Assembly (NCBI RefSeq): GCF_900094585.1
Contig: NZ_FMAG01000001.1
Location: 434,001-498,000 of the forward strand
Origin: Martinezella multihospitum
GTDB lineage: Bacteria > Pseudomonadota > Alphaproteobacteria > Rhizobiales > Rhizobiaceae
DNA length: 64,000 bases
Reading direction: 5' to 3'
The notes beneath the pieces are model-generated. The model did no database searches, had not been told where the DNA came from, and saw only the letters and a program-made list of their open reading frames with translations. Below are positions 27,011 to 36,665 of the stretch, one piece after another; position 1 is the stretch's first letter, and the number at the start of each line of letters is the position of its first letter. The position numbers and the translations under genes were made by a program.

Positions 27011-28303
27011 TCAGATGATCCCGCCACCGCCGGCGACGGAGGCCGGGCGTTCGCCGGCAACCTTGCGGCGATAGCCACTCGCCCTATAGGTCGCGACGGG
27101 ATCGATGGCACCGCCGGCGCGGCGGCGTGCTTCGGCCAGGATCGGTTCGACATCGGCGCGATAAGCGCGCTTCAGCGTCTCCGACGCCATCAGCGCGTCA
27201 TTCGCATCCTGATAGCCGTCCAGTGCTTTTCGATCGACGATCAGCGCCTGCGCATAGGCGCGGCGGATCTCGTTGGCACTGGAGATCAGGCTTTCGATCG
27301 GATCCGTGACATTGTGCGACTGGTCGATCATATGCGCCGGGTTGAAGTCGTTGATCCCGCGCCGTTCGGCATCGACAAGCTCATTGAAGACGAGGAACAG
27401 GCGATAGGGCTCGATGGCGCCGGCATCGAGATCGTCGTCGCCATACTTGGAATCGTTGAAGTGGAAGCCGCCGAGCTTGCCGAACTGGATGAGGCGCGCG
27501 ACGATCATTTCGATATTGGTATTCGGCGCGTGATGGCCGAGATCGACGAGGCAATGCGCCTTGGGGCCGAGCGTCTGCGCAATCAGGTAGTTGGTGCCCC
27601 AATCCTGAACGACCGTCGAATAGAAGGCCGGCTCGTACATCTTGTGCTCGGAGAAAAGCCGCCAGTCGTCCGGCAGCGCCTTATAGATATCGGCCATGGC
27701 CGCAAGATAGCGCTCGAACGCCTTGGTGAAATTGGTCTGGCCGGGGAAGTTCGAGCCGTCGCCGATCCACACCGTCAGCACCTTCGAGCCGAGCGCCTTG
27801 CCGATTTCGATGCATTCGATGTTGTGCTCGACGGCCTGGGCGCGGGTTGCCGCATCGACATGGCTCAGCGAACCGAACTTGTAGGAATGCGCCTGACCGG
27901 GCGCATCGGAAAAGGTGTTGGAGTTCATGGCGTCGAAGCCGAGGCCGAGCGCATCGCCTTTCGCCTTCAGTTCGCGCGGATCGGCCTTGTCCCAGGGGAT
28001 ATGCAGCGAAACCCTTGGTGTTGCCCGCGTCAGCTGCTGAATGACGGCGCAATCATCAAGCTTGTCGAAGATGCCGCGCGGCTCGCCGGTGCCCGGGAAA
28101 CGGGCAAAGCGCGTGCCGCCGGTGCCGACGCCCCAGGACGGAACAGCAACGAAGAATTCGGAAACCTTCTTGGTCACGGCTTCTATGTCTACGCCGCGAC
28201 GGGCAAGCGAGGCGCCGAGCGCCTCATAATCGGATTTCAGCGCAGCGGCACGCTTGTCGTTTTCCGCAGCGACCAGATCCGGCGCAATCCTGTATTCGGC
28301 CAT
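27011..28303 (-). CDS. rhaI: L-rhamnose isomerase (rhizobial type)
   Basis: This 430-residue cytoplasmic enzyme converts L-rhamnose to L-rhamnulose. It belongs to the xylose-isomerase-like TIM-barrel type found in Rhizobium and Pseudomonas stutzeri, not the E. coli RhaA type. Metal ligands are visible as the Glu and His of FSEHKMYEP, the Asp of CLVDLGHH and the Asp cluster of FHFNDSKYGDDDLD. Loop residues IPWDKADP and DAMNSNTFSD match the substrate-binding N-terminal half. GGGAGG precedes ATG 28303. It is the second gene of the rhaDI transcript, 236 bp after rhaD, with palindromic repeats in between. Confidence 0.93.
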   Translation of the reverse strand: MAEYRIAPDLVAAENDKRAAALKSDYEALGASLARRGVDIEAVTKKVSEFFVAVPSWGVGTGGTRFARFPGTGEPRGIFDKLDDCAVIQQLTRATPRVSLHIPWDKADPRELKAKGDALGLGFDAMNSNTFSDAPGQAHSYKFGSLSHVDAATRAQAVEHNIECIEIGKALGSKVLTVWIGDGSNFPGQTNFTKAFERYLAAMADIYKALPDDWRLFSEHKMYEPAFYSTVVQDWGTNYLIAQTLGPKAHCLVDLGHHAPNTNIEMIVARLIQFGKLGGFHFNDSKYGDDDLDAGAIEPYRLFLVFNELVDAERRGINDFNPAHMIDQSHNVTDPIESLISSANEIRRAYAQALIVDRKALDGYQDANDALMASETLKRAYRADVEPILAEARRRAGGAIDPVATYRASGYRRKVAGERPASVAGGGGII

Positions 28304-28366
28304 TTATTCCTCCCAGATACGTCATTCGAAACATTACTGTGCGATGACCCTGCTGGCCATCACCCG

Positions 28367-28411
28367 CCCTCGCCCTTCGAGGGCCCTACGGGCCACCTCA
28401 GGGTGAGGGCT
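28367..28411. repeat. RIME-like palindromic intergenic repeat, copy 1
   Basis: GC-rich inverted structure with ends GCCCTCGCCCTTCGAGGGC and CCTCAGGGTGAGGGC around a CCTACGGG centre. It resembles the short mosaic palindromes common between genes in rhizobia. It lies between rhaD and rhaI and could form strong RNA hairpins in the rhaDI message. Confidence 0.55.
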
Positions 28412-28445
28412 GATCTCCCCGTCAGTTTGCGCTATCGCTACTCCA

Positions 28446-28514
28446 CCCTCATGGTGAGGTGCGCTGCCGCAAGAGCGAAGCGAAGGCGGCAGGGCCTCGA
28501 ACCACGAGGATGGC
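28446..28514. repeat. RIME-like palindromic intergenic repeat, copy 2
   Basis: The ends are CCTCATGGTGAGG and CCTCGAACCACGAGG, each a small palindrome, around a purine-rich AGAGCGAAGCG centre. It is the same class as the copy at 28367-28411 and lies 35 bp from it, in opposite orientation. Confidence 0.55.
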
Positions 28515-28539
28515 CCTGAAGCTACCGCCTCCCCGCCAA

Positions 28540-30636
28540 TCAGCGCGTAAAACTCTGCGCGTTACCGGCGTCGACGTTGATGATGTTACCTGTCGACTTC
28601 GCGGAAAGATCCGAAGCCAGGAAATAGATCGCCTCGGCAATGTCCTCGGGGAAGACATTAAGCTTCAGCATCGAGCGCTTGCGGTAATGTTCCTCCAGCT
28701 CGTCCACCTCGATCTTCGAGGAGGCAGCGCGCTGTTCGCGCCACTCGCCGTTCCAGATCTTCGAGCCGCGCAGGACGGCGTCGGGATTGACCGTATTGAC
28801 GCGGATGCCGGCTTCAGCACCTTCCAGCGCCAGGCAGCGGGCGAGATGAATCTCGGCAGCCTTTGCCGTGCAATAGGCGGCGGCATTCGGCGAGGATGCC
28901 AGACCGTTCTTCGAAGCGACGAAGACGACGTTGCCACCGAGATTCTGACGGCGGAACAGCCGGAAGGCTTCGCGCGACACGAGGAAATAGCCGGTCGCGA
29001 GGATATCGATGTTGCGGTTCCACATCGAAAGCTCGGTGCTTTCGATCGGTGCGGACGAGGCGATGCCGGCGTTGGACACCAGAATATCTACGCCGCCGAA
29101 TTCGACGCAGGCCTCGGCAAAGGAGGAGATGACGGCATCTTCCTTCGTCACGTCGAGCTTGACGCTACGCACCGCATCCGCGCCGTATCTCTTGGCGAAA
29201 TCGGCCTGTGTGCTCTCAAGCGCCGCCTGGTCGATGTCAGCCAGAACGACACAAGCGCCCTCGCCCACCAGGCGTGCCGCCGTGGCGCGGCCGATGCCGC
29301 CGGCGCCGCCGGTGACGAAGGCCACCTTGCCGGCAAGACTCTTCGGCTTCGGCATGCGCTGCAGCTTTGCCTCTTCCAGCAGCCAATATTCGATATCGAA
29401 GGCTTCCTGTTCCGGCAGGCCCTGATATTCGGAAACCGTGGATGCCCCACGCATGACATTGATGGCGTTGACATAGAACTCGCCGGCAATGCGGGCAGTC
29501 GCCTTGTCGCGCGCAAACGAAAGCATGCCGACGCCGGGAACGAGGAAGATCACGGGGTTCGGGTCGCGCATGGCGGGCGAATTGTCATGCTTGCAATCAT
29601 TATAGTAGCGCGCGTAGTCGGCGCGGTAGTCTTCCAGCGCCTTGTCCAGACCGGCAATCACTGCATCCACATCGGGCTTGGCCGGATCGAAATCGACGAT
29701 CAACGGGCGGATCTTGGTGCGCAGGAAGTGATCCGGGCAGCTGGTGCCGAGCGCTCCGAGCGGCCGAAGGTTCTTCGAGTTGACGAATTCCAGCACGGCA
29801 TCCTGATCATCGAAATCACCGAGCTTGCGCTCGGCCTTGCCGATGCGGCCGCGGATCTCGGGCATCAGCCGGGCGGCGATCGCGCGGCGCTCCGCTTGTG
29901 GCAGGCTCTGGGTGACAGCACCGCCGAAAATGGTCTTGCCTTCGGTCTTGGCTGCGAACCATTCGATCGCCTTGTTGATGATGGCAAGCGTCAGCTCGTA
30001 GCATTCCTTGGCATCGTTGGCCCAAGTGAAGAGGCCGTGGCTTTCGAGCACGACGCCCTTGGCGTTCGGATGCGCCTTGACGAAGGCTTCAAGGTCGAGG
30101 CCGAGCTGGAAACCCGGACGGCGCCAGGGTAGCCAGCCGATATCGTCACCGAAGATTTCACGGGTCAGCTCGCGCGAGTTCTTCGAGGCGGCGATGGCGA
30201 TGATGGCGTCGGGGTGCATGTGGTCGACATGGGTAAACGGCACGAAGCCATGCAGTGGCGTGTCGATCGAAGCGGCGCGGGCGTTGAGGTTGAAGGTGCA
30301 ATGCGGCAGGAAGCCGACCATGCGATCCTCGTCGGCAACGCCCTGGTAGATGTTCTTCAGGCTGTCGAGCTTGTCCTGATAGAGCGTCGCGAAACCATCG
30401 AGCTTGATGGTGCCGACATCGCCGCCGGAGCCCTTGACCCACAACACCCTAGCCTTTTCGCCGGAGAGCGGATCGGTTTCCATGACCTTGGCCGATGTGT
30501 TGCCGCCGCCGTAATTGGTGATACGCTTGTCGGCACCGAGCAGATTCGACCGATAGAGCAGCTTGCCCGGTTCATCGAGACCGGCTGCATATGCATCATC
30601 CCAACGGTTTTTCAGAAGCTGAACACCAGCCGCCAT
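28540..30636 (-). CDS. rhaD: Bifunctional rhamnulose-1-phosphate aldolase / short-chain dehydrogenase
   Basis: This 698-residue fusion enzyme has an N-terminal class II aldolase domain (about 1-430; zinc His residues around HVDHMHPDAI and ESHGLFTWAND). It splits L-rhamnulose-1-phosphate to dihydroxyacetone phosphate and L-lactaldehyde. The C-terminal SDR domain (about 435-698) has the TGGAGGIG nucleotide motif and the YCTAKAAE (Tyr-x3-Lys) active site, and would process the lactaldehyde. The length fits the rhizobial RhaD fusion. GGGAGG precedes the ATG at 30636. It is the first gene of the - strand rha transcript, divergent from rhaR. Confidence 0.94.
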   Translation of the reverse strand: MAAGVQLLKNRWDDAYAAGLDEPGKLLYRSNLLGADKRITNYGGGNTSAKVMETDPLSGEKARVLWVKGSGGDVGTIKLDGFATLYQDKLDSLKNIYQGVADEDRMVGFLPHCTFNLNARAASIDTPLHGFVPFTHVDHMHPDAIIAIAASKNSRELTREIFGDDIGWLPWRRPGFQLGLDLEAFVKAHPNAKGVVLESHGLFTWANDAKECYELTLAIINKAIEWFAAKTEGKTIFGGAVTQSLPQAERRAIAARLMPEIRGRIGKAERKLGDFDDQDAVLEFVNSKNLRPLGALGTSCPDHFLRTKIRPLIVDFDPAKPDVDAVIAGLDKALEDYRADYARYYNDCKHDNSPAMRDPNPVIFLVPGVGMLSFARDKATARIAGEFYVNAINVMRGASTVSEYQGLPEQEAFDIEYWLLEEAKLQRMPKPKSLAGKVAFVTGGAGGIGRATAARLVGEGACVVLADIDQAALESTQADFAKRYGADAVRSVKLDVTKEDAVISSFAEACVEFGGVDILVSNAGIASSAPIESTELSMWNRNIDILATGYFLVSREAFRLFRRQNLGGNVVFVASKNGLASSPNAAAYCTAKAAEIHLARCLALEGAEAGIRVNTVNPDAVLRGSKIWNGEWREQRAASSKIEVDELEEHYRKRSMLKLNVFPEDIAEAIYFLASDLSAKSTGNIINVDAGNAQSFTR

Positions 30637-30730
30637 GTCGTCCTCCCTTAAGAATCAAGTCTTGCGGGCGGATCGGATCATGAGTGGAGCCGCCCTTTGT
30701 GAGCAGGGTATCGCTCACGTATAGTCACCT

Positions 30731-30749
30731 TGTCAATCGAAAACGATCA
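30731..30749. promoter_or_regulatory. rha mirrored promoter/operator arm, rhaDI side
   Basis: TGTCAATCGAAAACGATCA. On the - strand its outer end is a perfect TTGACA -35 (30736-30731), followed after 17 bases by CGATAC (30713-30708) as a likely -10 of rhaDI. The sequence is the inverted copy (17 of 19 identical) of 30785-30803. Confidence 0.6.
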
Positions 30750-30784
30750 AATTCGATAATGTTGCGATGCAATATGAAAGTTTA

Positions 30785-30803
30785 TGATCGTTTGTGATTG
30801 ACA
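30785..30803. promoter_or_regulatory. rha mirrored promoter/operator arm, rhaR side
   Basis: TGATCGTTTGTGATTGACA ends in the + strand -35 TTGACA (30798-30803); a weak -10 (AATAAC, 30821-30826) follows after 17 bases. A further dyad, TGACA-cat-TGTCA, covers 30799-30811. These are the expected RhaR (DeoR-type) binding region for both divergent transcripts. Confidence 0.6.
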
Positions 30804-30845
30804 CATTGTCATATTTGCGAAATAACCGCCATCAAGGAGGAGCCG

Positions 30846-31658
30846 ATGCACGAACGTGAACGCCATCGCATTATTCTGAGCGCCGTACAGGAGAAGTCCG
30901 TCGTGACGATTCAGGATATTTCCGAGCTGACCGAGGCTTCGGAGGCGACCATACGCCGTGATATCGCTGCCCTGCACGTGCAGGGAAAGATCCGGCGCGT
31001 ACGTGGCGGAGCGGAATCGATCCATCCTCCGCAGCTCGGCAATCTCGTCGGTCGACCCTTCCGCGTCTCAGAATCCGTCAACATCGATAAGAAACGCGCA
31101 ATTGCGCGCAAGGCGGCAGAATTATGCAGCCCCGGTGATGCCATCATTATCAATGGCGGCACGACGACATTCCAGCTGGTCCATTATATCTCGGCTTTCC
31201 GCCTGCAGGTGATGACCAACTCCTTCGCGATCGCCGAACACCTGGTCAAGCACTCGAAAAATACGGTGACGGTGCCGGGCGGCGCGATCTATCGCGAGCA
31301 GAGCCTGATCCTTTCGCCTTTCGACAACGATACCACGCGCAATTTCTATGCACGACGGATGTTTCTCGGCGCACAGGGCGTCGGCCCTCTTGGAATCATG
31401 GAAGCGGATGGCCTGCTGATCCAGAGCGAGCAGAAGCTGATGCGCCAGGCGGACGAACTCATCCTCATGGTCGATTCCAGCAAGTTCCGGCAGCGCTCCA
31501 GCCTGATCCTTTGCCCGCTCGAGCAGGTTTCGACCATCATCACCGATGACGGCGTGACCGCCGAGACCGTGCGTATGATCGAGGATGCAGGCGTATCGCT
31601 TGTAATAGCAAACGTTTCGGCCGAGGCCGACGAGGAGGATTCCCCGTCGGTCGCATAA
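30846..31658 (+). CDS. rhaR: DeoR-family regulator of rhamnose genes
   Basis: This 270-residue repressor has an N-terminal DeoR helix-turn-helix (MHERERHRIILSAVQEKSVVTIQDISELTEASEATIRRDIAAL) and a C-terminal sugar-phosphate sensor domain (about 90-250; INGGTTTFQLVHYI, DSSKFRQRSS). AAGGAGG five bases before ATG 30846 fixes the start; the longer frame from 30798 begins inside the promoter. In R. leguminosarum, RhaR is the negative regulator of both rha transcripts. Here it is the first gene of rhaRSTPQUK and faces rhaD. Confidence 0.92.
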   Translation: MHERERHRIILSAVQEKSVVTIQDISELTEASEATIRRDIAALHVQGKIRRVRGGAESIHPPQLGNLVGRPFRVSESVNIDKKRAIARKAAELCSPGDAIIINGGTTTFQLVHYISAFRLQVMTNSFAIAEHLVKHSKNTVTVPGGAIYREQSLILSPFDNDTTRNFYARRMFLGAQGVGPLGIMEADGLLIQSEQKLMRQADELILMVDSSKFRQRSSLILCPLEQVSTIITDDGVTAETVRMIEDAGVSLVIANVSAEADEEDSPSVA

Positions 31659-31709
31659 AATACGCGGCGATGGGGTGAGCATAGCCTATCAACTTTGGGA
31701 GGAAGTGAC

Positions 31710-32705
31710 ATGAACATAGCAAAGAAACTGGCGATCGGCGTGGCACTCGCGGCCACGCTTTTCGCAGGTGCTGCAAGCGCAAAGGACATTAAGATCGGTC
31801 TCGTGGTGAAGTCGCTGGGCAACGGCTTCTTCGAGGCCGCCAACAAGGGCGCACAGGAAGCCGCCAAGGATCTTGGCGGCGTGCAAGTGATCTATACCGG
31901 CCCGACCTCGACCACGGCCGAAGGCCAGATCGAAGTGATCAATTCGCTGATCGCACAGGGTGTCGATGCCATCGCGATTTCGGCCAATGATCCCGATGCA
32001 GTCGTCCCGGCGCTCAAGAAGGCGGCGCAGCGCGGCATCAAGGTCATCTCCTGGGATTCCGGCGTCGCCAAGGCCGGCCGCATCCTACAGCTGAACCCTT
32101 CGTCCAACGAGCTGATCGGCAAGATGTGCCTGACGCTCGCCAAGGATCATCTCGATGGCGGCAAGGGCAATTTCGCCATCCTGTCGGCAACGACCACCTC
32201 GACCAACCAGAACATCTGGATCGGCGAGATGAAGAAGCAGCTCAAGGATTTCCCGGGCCTCAACCTCGTCACGACCGTCTATGGTGACGATCTCTCCGAC
32301 AAGAGCTATCGTGAAGCCCAGGGCCTCCTGACCTCGCATCCGGAAGTCAAAGTCATCGTCGCCCCGACGACCGTCGGCGTGCTCGCCGCTTCGCAGGCCG
32401 TCAAGGATGCCGGCAAGATCGGCCAGGTCTATGTGACCGGTCTCGGACTGCCGTCCGAAATGGCGGGCGCGATCAAGTCTGGCGCGACGAAGGAATTTGC
32501 GATCTGGAACCCGATCGATCTCGGCTATTCCGCAACGCAGATCGCCTATCGCCTGGTCAAGGGCGAGACCGACGGCAAGCCGGGCAGCGAGATCAATGCC
32601 GGCCGCATGGGCAAGATCAAGGTCGACGCAAACGGCGAAGCCGCCATGGCCGATCCGTTCGTCTACAACGCCTCGAACATCGATCAGTTCTCCAAGGTTT
32701 TCTGA
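31710..32705 (+). CDS. rhaS: Rhamnose ABC transporter substrate-binding protein
   Basis: This 331-residue periplasmic protein of the CUT2 (ribose-type) class has a Sec signal peptide 1 to about 23 (ending GAASA-KD). The mature start DIKIGLVVKSLGNGFFEAANKGAQEAAKDLGG is typical of rhizobial RhaS. GGGAGGAA lies before ATG 31710. It delivers L-rhamnose to the RhaTPQ complex. Confidence 0.93.
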   Translation: MNIAKKLAIGVALAATLFAGAASAKDIKIGLVVKSLGNGFFEAANKGAQEAAKDLGGVQVIYTGPTSTTAEGQIEVINSLIAQGVDAIAISANDPDAVVPALKKAAQRGIKVISWDSGVAKAGRILQLNPSSNELIGKMCLTLAKDHLDGGKGNFAILSATTTSTNQNIWIGEMKKQLKDFPGLNLVTTVYGDDLSDKSYREAQGLLTSHPEVKVIVAPTTVGVLAASQAVKDAGKIGQVYVTGLGLPSEMAGAIKSGATKEFAIWNPIDLGYSATQIAYRLVKGETDGKPGSEINAGRMGKIKVDANGEAAMADPFVYNASNIDQFSKVF

Positions 32706-32778
32706 TCGATACCAGCATTCGCAGCACTCCGGCGGCATCAGCCGCCGGACCTGGTTTCACTGATCCGGTACATTGCTG

Positions 32779-34314
32779 ATGACCACAGTCCTTCAACGCT
32801 CCATCGCGGACGCACCAGCCGCGAACAATCAGGCCATTCTGGAAATGCGCGGCATTTCCCAGATCTTTCCGGGCGTCAAAGCGCTGGATGGCGTCAGCAT
32901 TTCGCTCTATCCCGGCAAGGTGACCGCCCTGATCGGCGAAAACGGCGCCGGCAAATCCACCCTCGTCAAGATTTTGACAGGTATCTACCGCCCGAACGAG
33001 GGCGAGATCCTCGTCGACGGCAAGCCGACGGCATTTGCCAATGCGCAGGCCGCCATCGATGCCGGCGTTACCGCCATTCATCAGGAAACTGTGCTCTTCG
33101 ATGAATTGACCGTCGCCGAAAACATCTTCCTCGGCCACGCGCCGCGCACATCCTGGCGCACGATCGACTGGAAGACGATGAACAGCCGCTCGAAAGAGCT
33201 TCTGCAATCCCTCGAAAGCGCCATCGATCCGACAATCCGATTGAAAGACCTCTCCATCGCGCAGCGCCATCTCGTAGCAATCGCCCGCGCCTTGTCGATC
33301 GAGGCCCGCATCGTCATCATGGACGAGCCCACCGCCGCCCTGTCCCGCAAGGAAATCGACGATCTCTTCCGCATCGTCGAGGGGTTGAAGGCGAAGGGCA
33401 AGGCTATCCTGTTCATCAGCCACAAGTTCGACGAACTCTATGAAATCGCCGACAATTTCGTCGTCTTCCGCGACGGCCGCGACGTCGGCCATGGCGAATT
33501 GAAGTCGACTCCACAGGACGAGATCGTCCGCATGATGGTTGGGCGCGACGTCAAGGACGCCTTTCCGAAGGTGCCCGTTACCATCGGCGATACCGTTCTC
33601 GAGGTCGACAAATACTGTCACCGCACGGAATTCCGCGACATTTCCTTCAAGCTGAAGCGCGGCGAGATCCTCGGCGTTTACGGCCTGATCGGCGCCGGGC
33701 GCTCGGAGCTTTGCCAATCGCTCTTCGGCATCACCAAACCACTGTCCGGACGCCTGGCGCTCGATGGCCGCGAAATCCAGGTGCGCTCGCCGCAGGACGC
33801 CATTGGCGCCGGCATCGTCTACGTGCCGGAAGAGCGCGGCCGCCATGGCCTGGCGCTGCCGATGCCGATCTATCAGAACATGTCGCTGCCCTCGCTCGGC
33901 CGCACCTCGCGCAAGGGCTTCCTGAAGGCGGCCAATGAGTTCGCGCTTGCCCGTAAATATGCCGAACGGCTCGACCTGCGCGCGGCCGCGCTTTCCGTAC
34001 CGGTCGGCACGCTCTCCGGCGGCAACCAGCAGAAGGTGGTCATCGGCAAGTGGCTCGCGACGCAGCCGAAGATCATCATTCTCGACGAGCCCACCAAGGG
34101 GATCGACATCGGCTCGAAGGCCGCCGTCCATGGCTTCATCAGCGAGCTGGCGGCCGAAGGCCTCAGCATCATCATGATCTCCTCCGAACTGCCCGAGATC
34201 CTCGGCATGTCGGATCGTGTGCTCGTCATGAAGGAAGGCCTGTCCGCTGGCCTTTTCGAGCGCGAAGGGTTGACGCCGGAAACGCTGGTGCGCGCCGCCA
34301 CGGGAAATGCATAG
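32779..34314 (+). CDS. rhaT: Rhamnose ABC transporter double ATPase
   Basis: This 511-residue CUT2 ATPase has two nucleotide-binding domains in one chain. The first has Walker A GENGAGKST, signature-like LSIAQRH and Walker B VIMDEPTAALS. The second lacks a standard Walker A (GLIGAGRSELCQ), as is normal for RbsA-type proteins, and has LSGGNQQK and ILDEPTKGID. ATG 32779 is chosen over the TTG two codons earlier. It follows rhaS by 73 bases. Confidence 0.92.
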   Translation: MTTVLQRSIADAPAANNQAILEMRGISQIFPGVKALDGVSISLYPGKVTALIGENGAGKSTLVKILTGIYRPNEGEILVDGKPTAFANAQAAIDAGVTAIHQETVLFDELTVAENIFLGHAPRTSWRTIDWKTMNSRSKELLQSLESAIDPTIRLKDLSIAQRHLVAIARALSIEARIVIMDEPTAALSRKEIDDLFRIVEGLKAKGKAILFISHKFDELYEIADNFVVFRDGRDVGHGELKSTPQDEIVRMMVGRDVKDAFPKVPVTIGDTVLEVDKYCHRTEFRDISFKLKRGEILGVYGLIGAGRSELCQSLFGITKPLSGRLALDGREIQVRSPQDAIGAGIVYVPEERGRHGLALPMPIYQNMSLPSLGRTSRKGFLKAANEFALARKYAERLDLRAAALSVPVGTLSGGNQQKVVIGKWLATQPKIIILDEPTKGIDIGSKAAVHGFISELAAEGLSIIMISSELPEILGMSDRVLVMKEGLSAGLFEREGLTPETLVRAATGNA

Positions 34315-34324
34315 GGAGGACGGG

Positions 34325-35329
34325 ATGCCACGCATCCTCAAAAAGCGCGAAACACTGCTTGCCATCATCATCGTCGTGATGATCGCCGGTTTTGCGACGC
34401 GCGCGGCCGGCTTTGCCGAGCCCGCCAATCTCGCCAATATCTTCAACGACACCTCGATCCTCATCATCCTGGCGCTCGCCCAGATGACGGTCATCCTGAC
34501 GAAGTCGATCGACCTGTCCGTCGCCGCCAATCTGGCGCTGACGGGCATGGCGGTCGCGATGCTGAACGCCGCCTATCCCGATATTCCGCTGATCGCCCTC
34601 GTCATCACGGCAATCCTGATGGGTGCAGTTCTCGGCGCCATCAACGGCTATCTCGTCTGGGCTTTGGAAATCCCGCCGATCGTCGTCACGCTCGGCACCC
34701 TGACGATCTATCGCGGCATGGCCTTCGTGCTGTCGGGTGGCGCCTGGGTCAATGCGCACCAGTTCACGCCGATCTTCCTGAACGTGCCGCGCACGCCGCT
34801 TCTCGGCCTGCCTGTGCTTGCCTGGATCGGCATCGCGATCGTGCTGATGATGTATCTGGTGTTGCGCTATACGCAGTTCGGCCGCTCGGCCTATGCGAGC
34901 GGCGGCAATCCGGTGGCGGCGGTTTACGCCGGCATCGATGTCGGCTGGACACGCTTCCTGGCCTTCGTTCTCTCCGGCGCGCTTGCCGGGCTCAGCGGCT
35001 ATCTCTGGGTGTCGCGCTATGCCGTTGCCTATGTCGATATCGCCAACGGCTTCGAGCTCGATAGTGTGGCTGCCTGCGTCATCGGCGGCATTTCGATCGC
35101 AGGCGGTGTCGGCTCGGTCGCCGGCGCGGTGCTCGGCGCCCTCTTCCTCGGTGTCATCAAGAACGCGCTTCCGGTCATCGGTATCTCCCCGTTCACCCAG
35201 ATGGCGATCTCGGGCACCGTCATCATCCTTGCCGTCGTCTTCAATGCCCGGCGCGAACGCAATCGCGGCCGCATCATCTTGCGCGATCAGGCCGCAAAGG
35301 ACACCGCCAGCCAGGGAGCAAGCGCATGA
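34325..35329 (+). CDS. rhaP: Rhamnose ABC transporter permease P
   Basis: This is a 334-residue CUT2 permease (RbsC type) with eight to ten predicted helices. It starts MPRILKKRETLLAIIIVVMIAGF and has the conserved SIDLSVAANLALTGM segment and the GGVGSVAGAVLGALFLGVIKN loop. GGGAGG lies before ATG 34325, overlapping the rhaT stop region. Its stop overlaps the rhaQ start. Confidence 0.92.
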   Translation: MPRILKKRETLLAIIIVVMIAGFATRAAGFAEPANLANIFNDTSILIILALAQMTVILTKSIDLSVAANLALTGMAVAMLNAAYPDIPLIALVITAILMGAVLGAINGYLVWALEIPPIVVTLGTLTIYRGMAFVLSGGAWVNAHQFTPIFLNVPRTPLLGLPVLAWIGIAIVLMMYLVLRYTQFGRSAYASGGNPVAAVYAGIDVGWTRFLAFVLSGALAGLSGYLWVSRYAVAYVDIANGFELDSVAACVIGGISIAGGVGSVAGAVLGALFLGVIKNALPVIGISPFTQMAISGTVIILAVVFNARRERNRGRIILRDQAAKDTASQGASA

Positions 35330-36342
35330 GCAACGGTTCGCAAGCGGCAACTGCGGAAAAACGCGCCATTCCGGATCGTCTCGGCACGCCCTTCAAGCGC
35401 ATCATGGCGAGCTGGGAAACACTGCTCTTCGGCGTCGCGGTCGCGATCTTCATCTTCAATTCGCTGGCCTCGCCCTATTTCCTCGACCCCTACAATCTCT
35501 CGGACGCGACCTTCAACTTCACCGAAAAGGCGATGATCGCCTTTGCCATGGCGCTGCTCGTGATTGCTGGTGAAATCGACCTCTCTGTCGCAGCCATCAT
35601 CGCGCTCGCCTCGACGGCCATGGGCGCTGCCGCGCAAATGGGTGTCGACACGCCCGGCCTCGTCGCGATCGGCATCGGCGTCGGGCTTGTCTGCGGCATC
35701 TTCAACGGCTTCCTGGTTTCCGTGCTGAAATTGCCGTCTATCGTCGTCACCATCGGCACGATGAGCCTGTTTCGCGGCATTTCCTACATCGTGCTTGGCG
35801 ATCAGGCCTATGGCAACTATCCGGATAGCTTTGCCTATTTCGGCCAGGGCTATGTCGTCTGGGTCTTCTCATTTGAATTCGTGCTCTTCATCGTGCTCGC
35901 GATCGCTTTTGCAATCCTGCTGCATGCGACGAACTTCGGCCGGCAGGTCTATACGATCGGCAACAATGATTTTGCCGCGCGCTTTTCCGGCATTCCGGTG
36001 GAACGGGTCAAATTCATCCTGTTCCTGCTGACCGGCATCATGAGCGGCATCGCCGCCGTCTGCCTCACCTCCCGCCTCGGCTCGACGCGCCCCTCGATCG
36101 CGCTCGGCTGGGAGCTTGAAGTCGTCACCATGGTCGTGCTCGGCGGCGTATCGATCCTCGGCGGCTCAGGCACGATCGGCGGCGTCGTCATCGCCGCCTT
36201 CGTCATGGGCTTGGTGACCTTCGGCCTCGGCCTGCTCAATGTCCCCGGCATCGTCATGTCGATCTTCATCGGCCTCCTCCTCATCATCACCATCGCGCTG
36301 CCGATCGTCGCCCGGCGCATCAGGACCATGAGCTCCAAATGA
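35326..36342 (+). CDS. rhaQ: Rhamnose ABC transporter permease Q
   Basis: This 338-residue second CUT2 permease forms a heterodimer with Rha[20 protein letters not shown] and [22 protein letters not shown] are the family marks. The ATG at 35326 overlaps the rhaP stop and its own stop overlaps the rhaU start (ATGA), so the block is translationally coupled. Confidence 0.92.
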   Translation: MSNGSQAATAEKRAIPDRLGTPFKRIMASWETLLFGVAVAIFIFNSLASPYFLDPYNLSDATFNFTEKAMIAFAMALLVIAGEIDLSVAAIIALASTAMGAAAQMGVDTPGLVAIGIGVGLVCGIFNGFLVSVLKLPSIVVTIGTMSLFRGISYIVLGDQAYGNYPDSFAYFGQGYVVWVFSFEFVLFIVLAIAFAILLHATNFGRQVYTIGNNDFAARFSGIPVERVKFILFLLTGIMSGIAAVCLTSRLGSTRPSIALGWELEVVTMVVLGGVSILGGSGTIGGVVIAAFVMGLVTFGLGLLNVPGIVMSIFIGLLLIITIALPIVARRIRTMSSK

Positions 36343-36665
36343 CATCAGCTCTCGAACGCCATGCCTTCAAGATGATGCTCAATCCAGGCATGGAAGCGGA
36401 ATACCGCAAGCGGCATGACGAAATCTGGCCCGAGCTTGTTGATCTGCTGCATCAGACGGGCGTCAGCGACTATTCGATCCACCTCGATCGCGAGACGAAC
36501 ACGCTTTTCGGCGTTCTGACACGGCCGAGGGATCACGCCATGGCGAGCCTGCCGGACCACCCCGTCATGAAGAGATGGTGGGCACATATGGCCGATATCA
36601 TGGCGACCAACCCCGATAACTCGCCGGTTCAGAGCGATCTGATTACGGTCTTCCATCTGCCATGA
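36339..36665 (+). CDS. rhaU: L-rhamnose mutarotase
   Basis: This 108-residue cytoplasmic protein interconverts the alpha and beta anomers of L-rhamnose before isomerisation. [15 protein letters not shown] carries the catalytic His, and [12 protein letters not shown] matches the C-terminal dimer and active-site region of RhaM/RhaU (YiiL). It is coupled to rhaQ by ATGA and to rhaK by a four-base overlap (36662-36665). Confidence 0.93.
   Translation: MTSALERHAFKMMLNPGMEAEYRKRHDEIWPELVDLLHQTGVSDYSIHLDRETNTLFGVLTRPRDHAMASLPDHPVMKRWWAHMADIMATNPDNSPVQSDLITVFHLP

Noticed and set aside
28459..30132. A 557-codon open frame on the + strand
   Set aside because: Antisense to rhaD. The composition is that of a shadow frame.
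32617..34548. A 643-codon open frame on the - strand
   Set aside because: Antisense to rhaT, which has all ATPase motifs. There is no ribosome binding site and no recognisable product.
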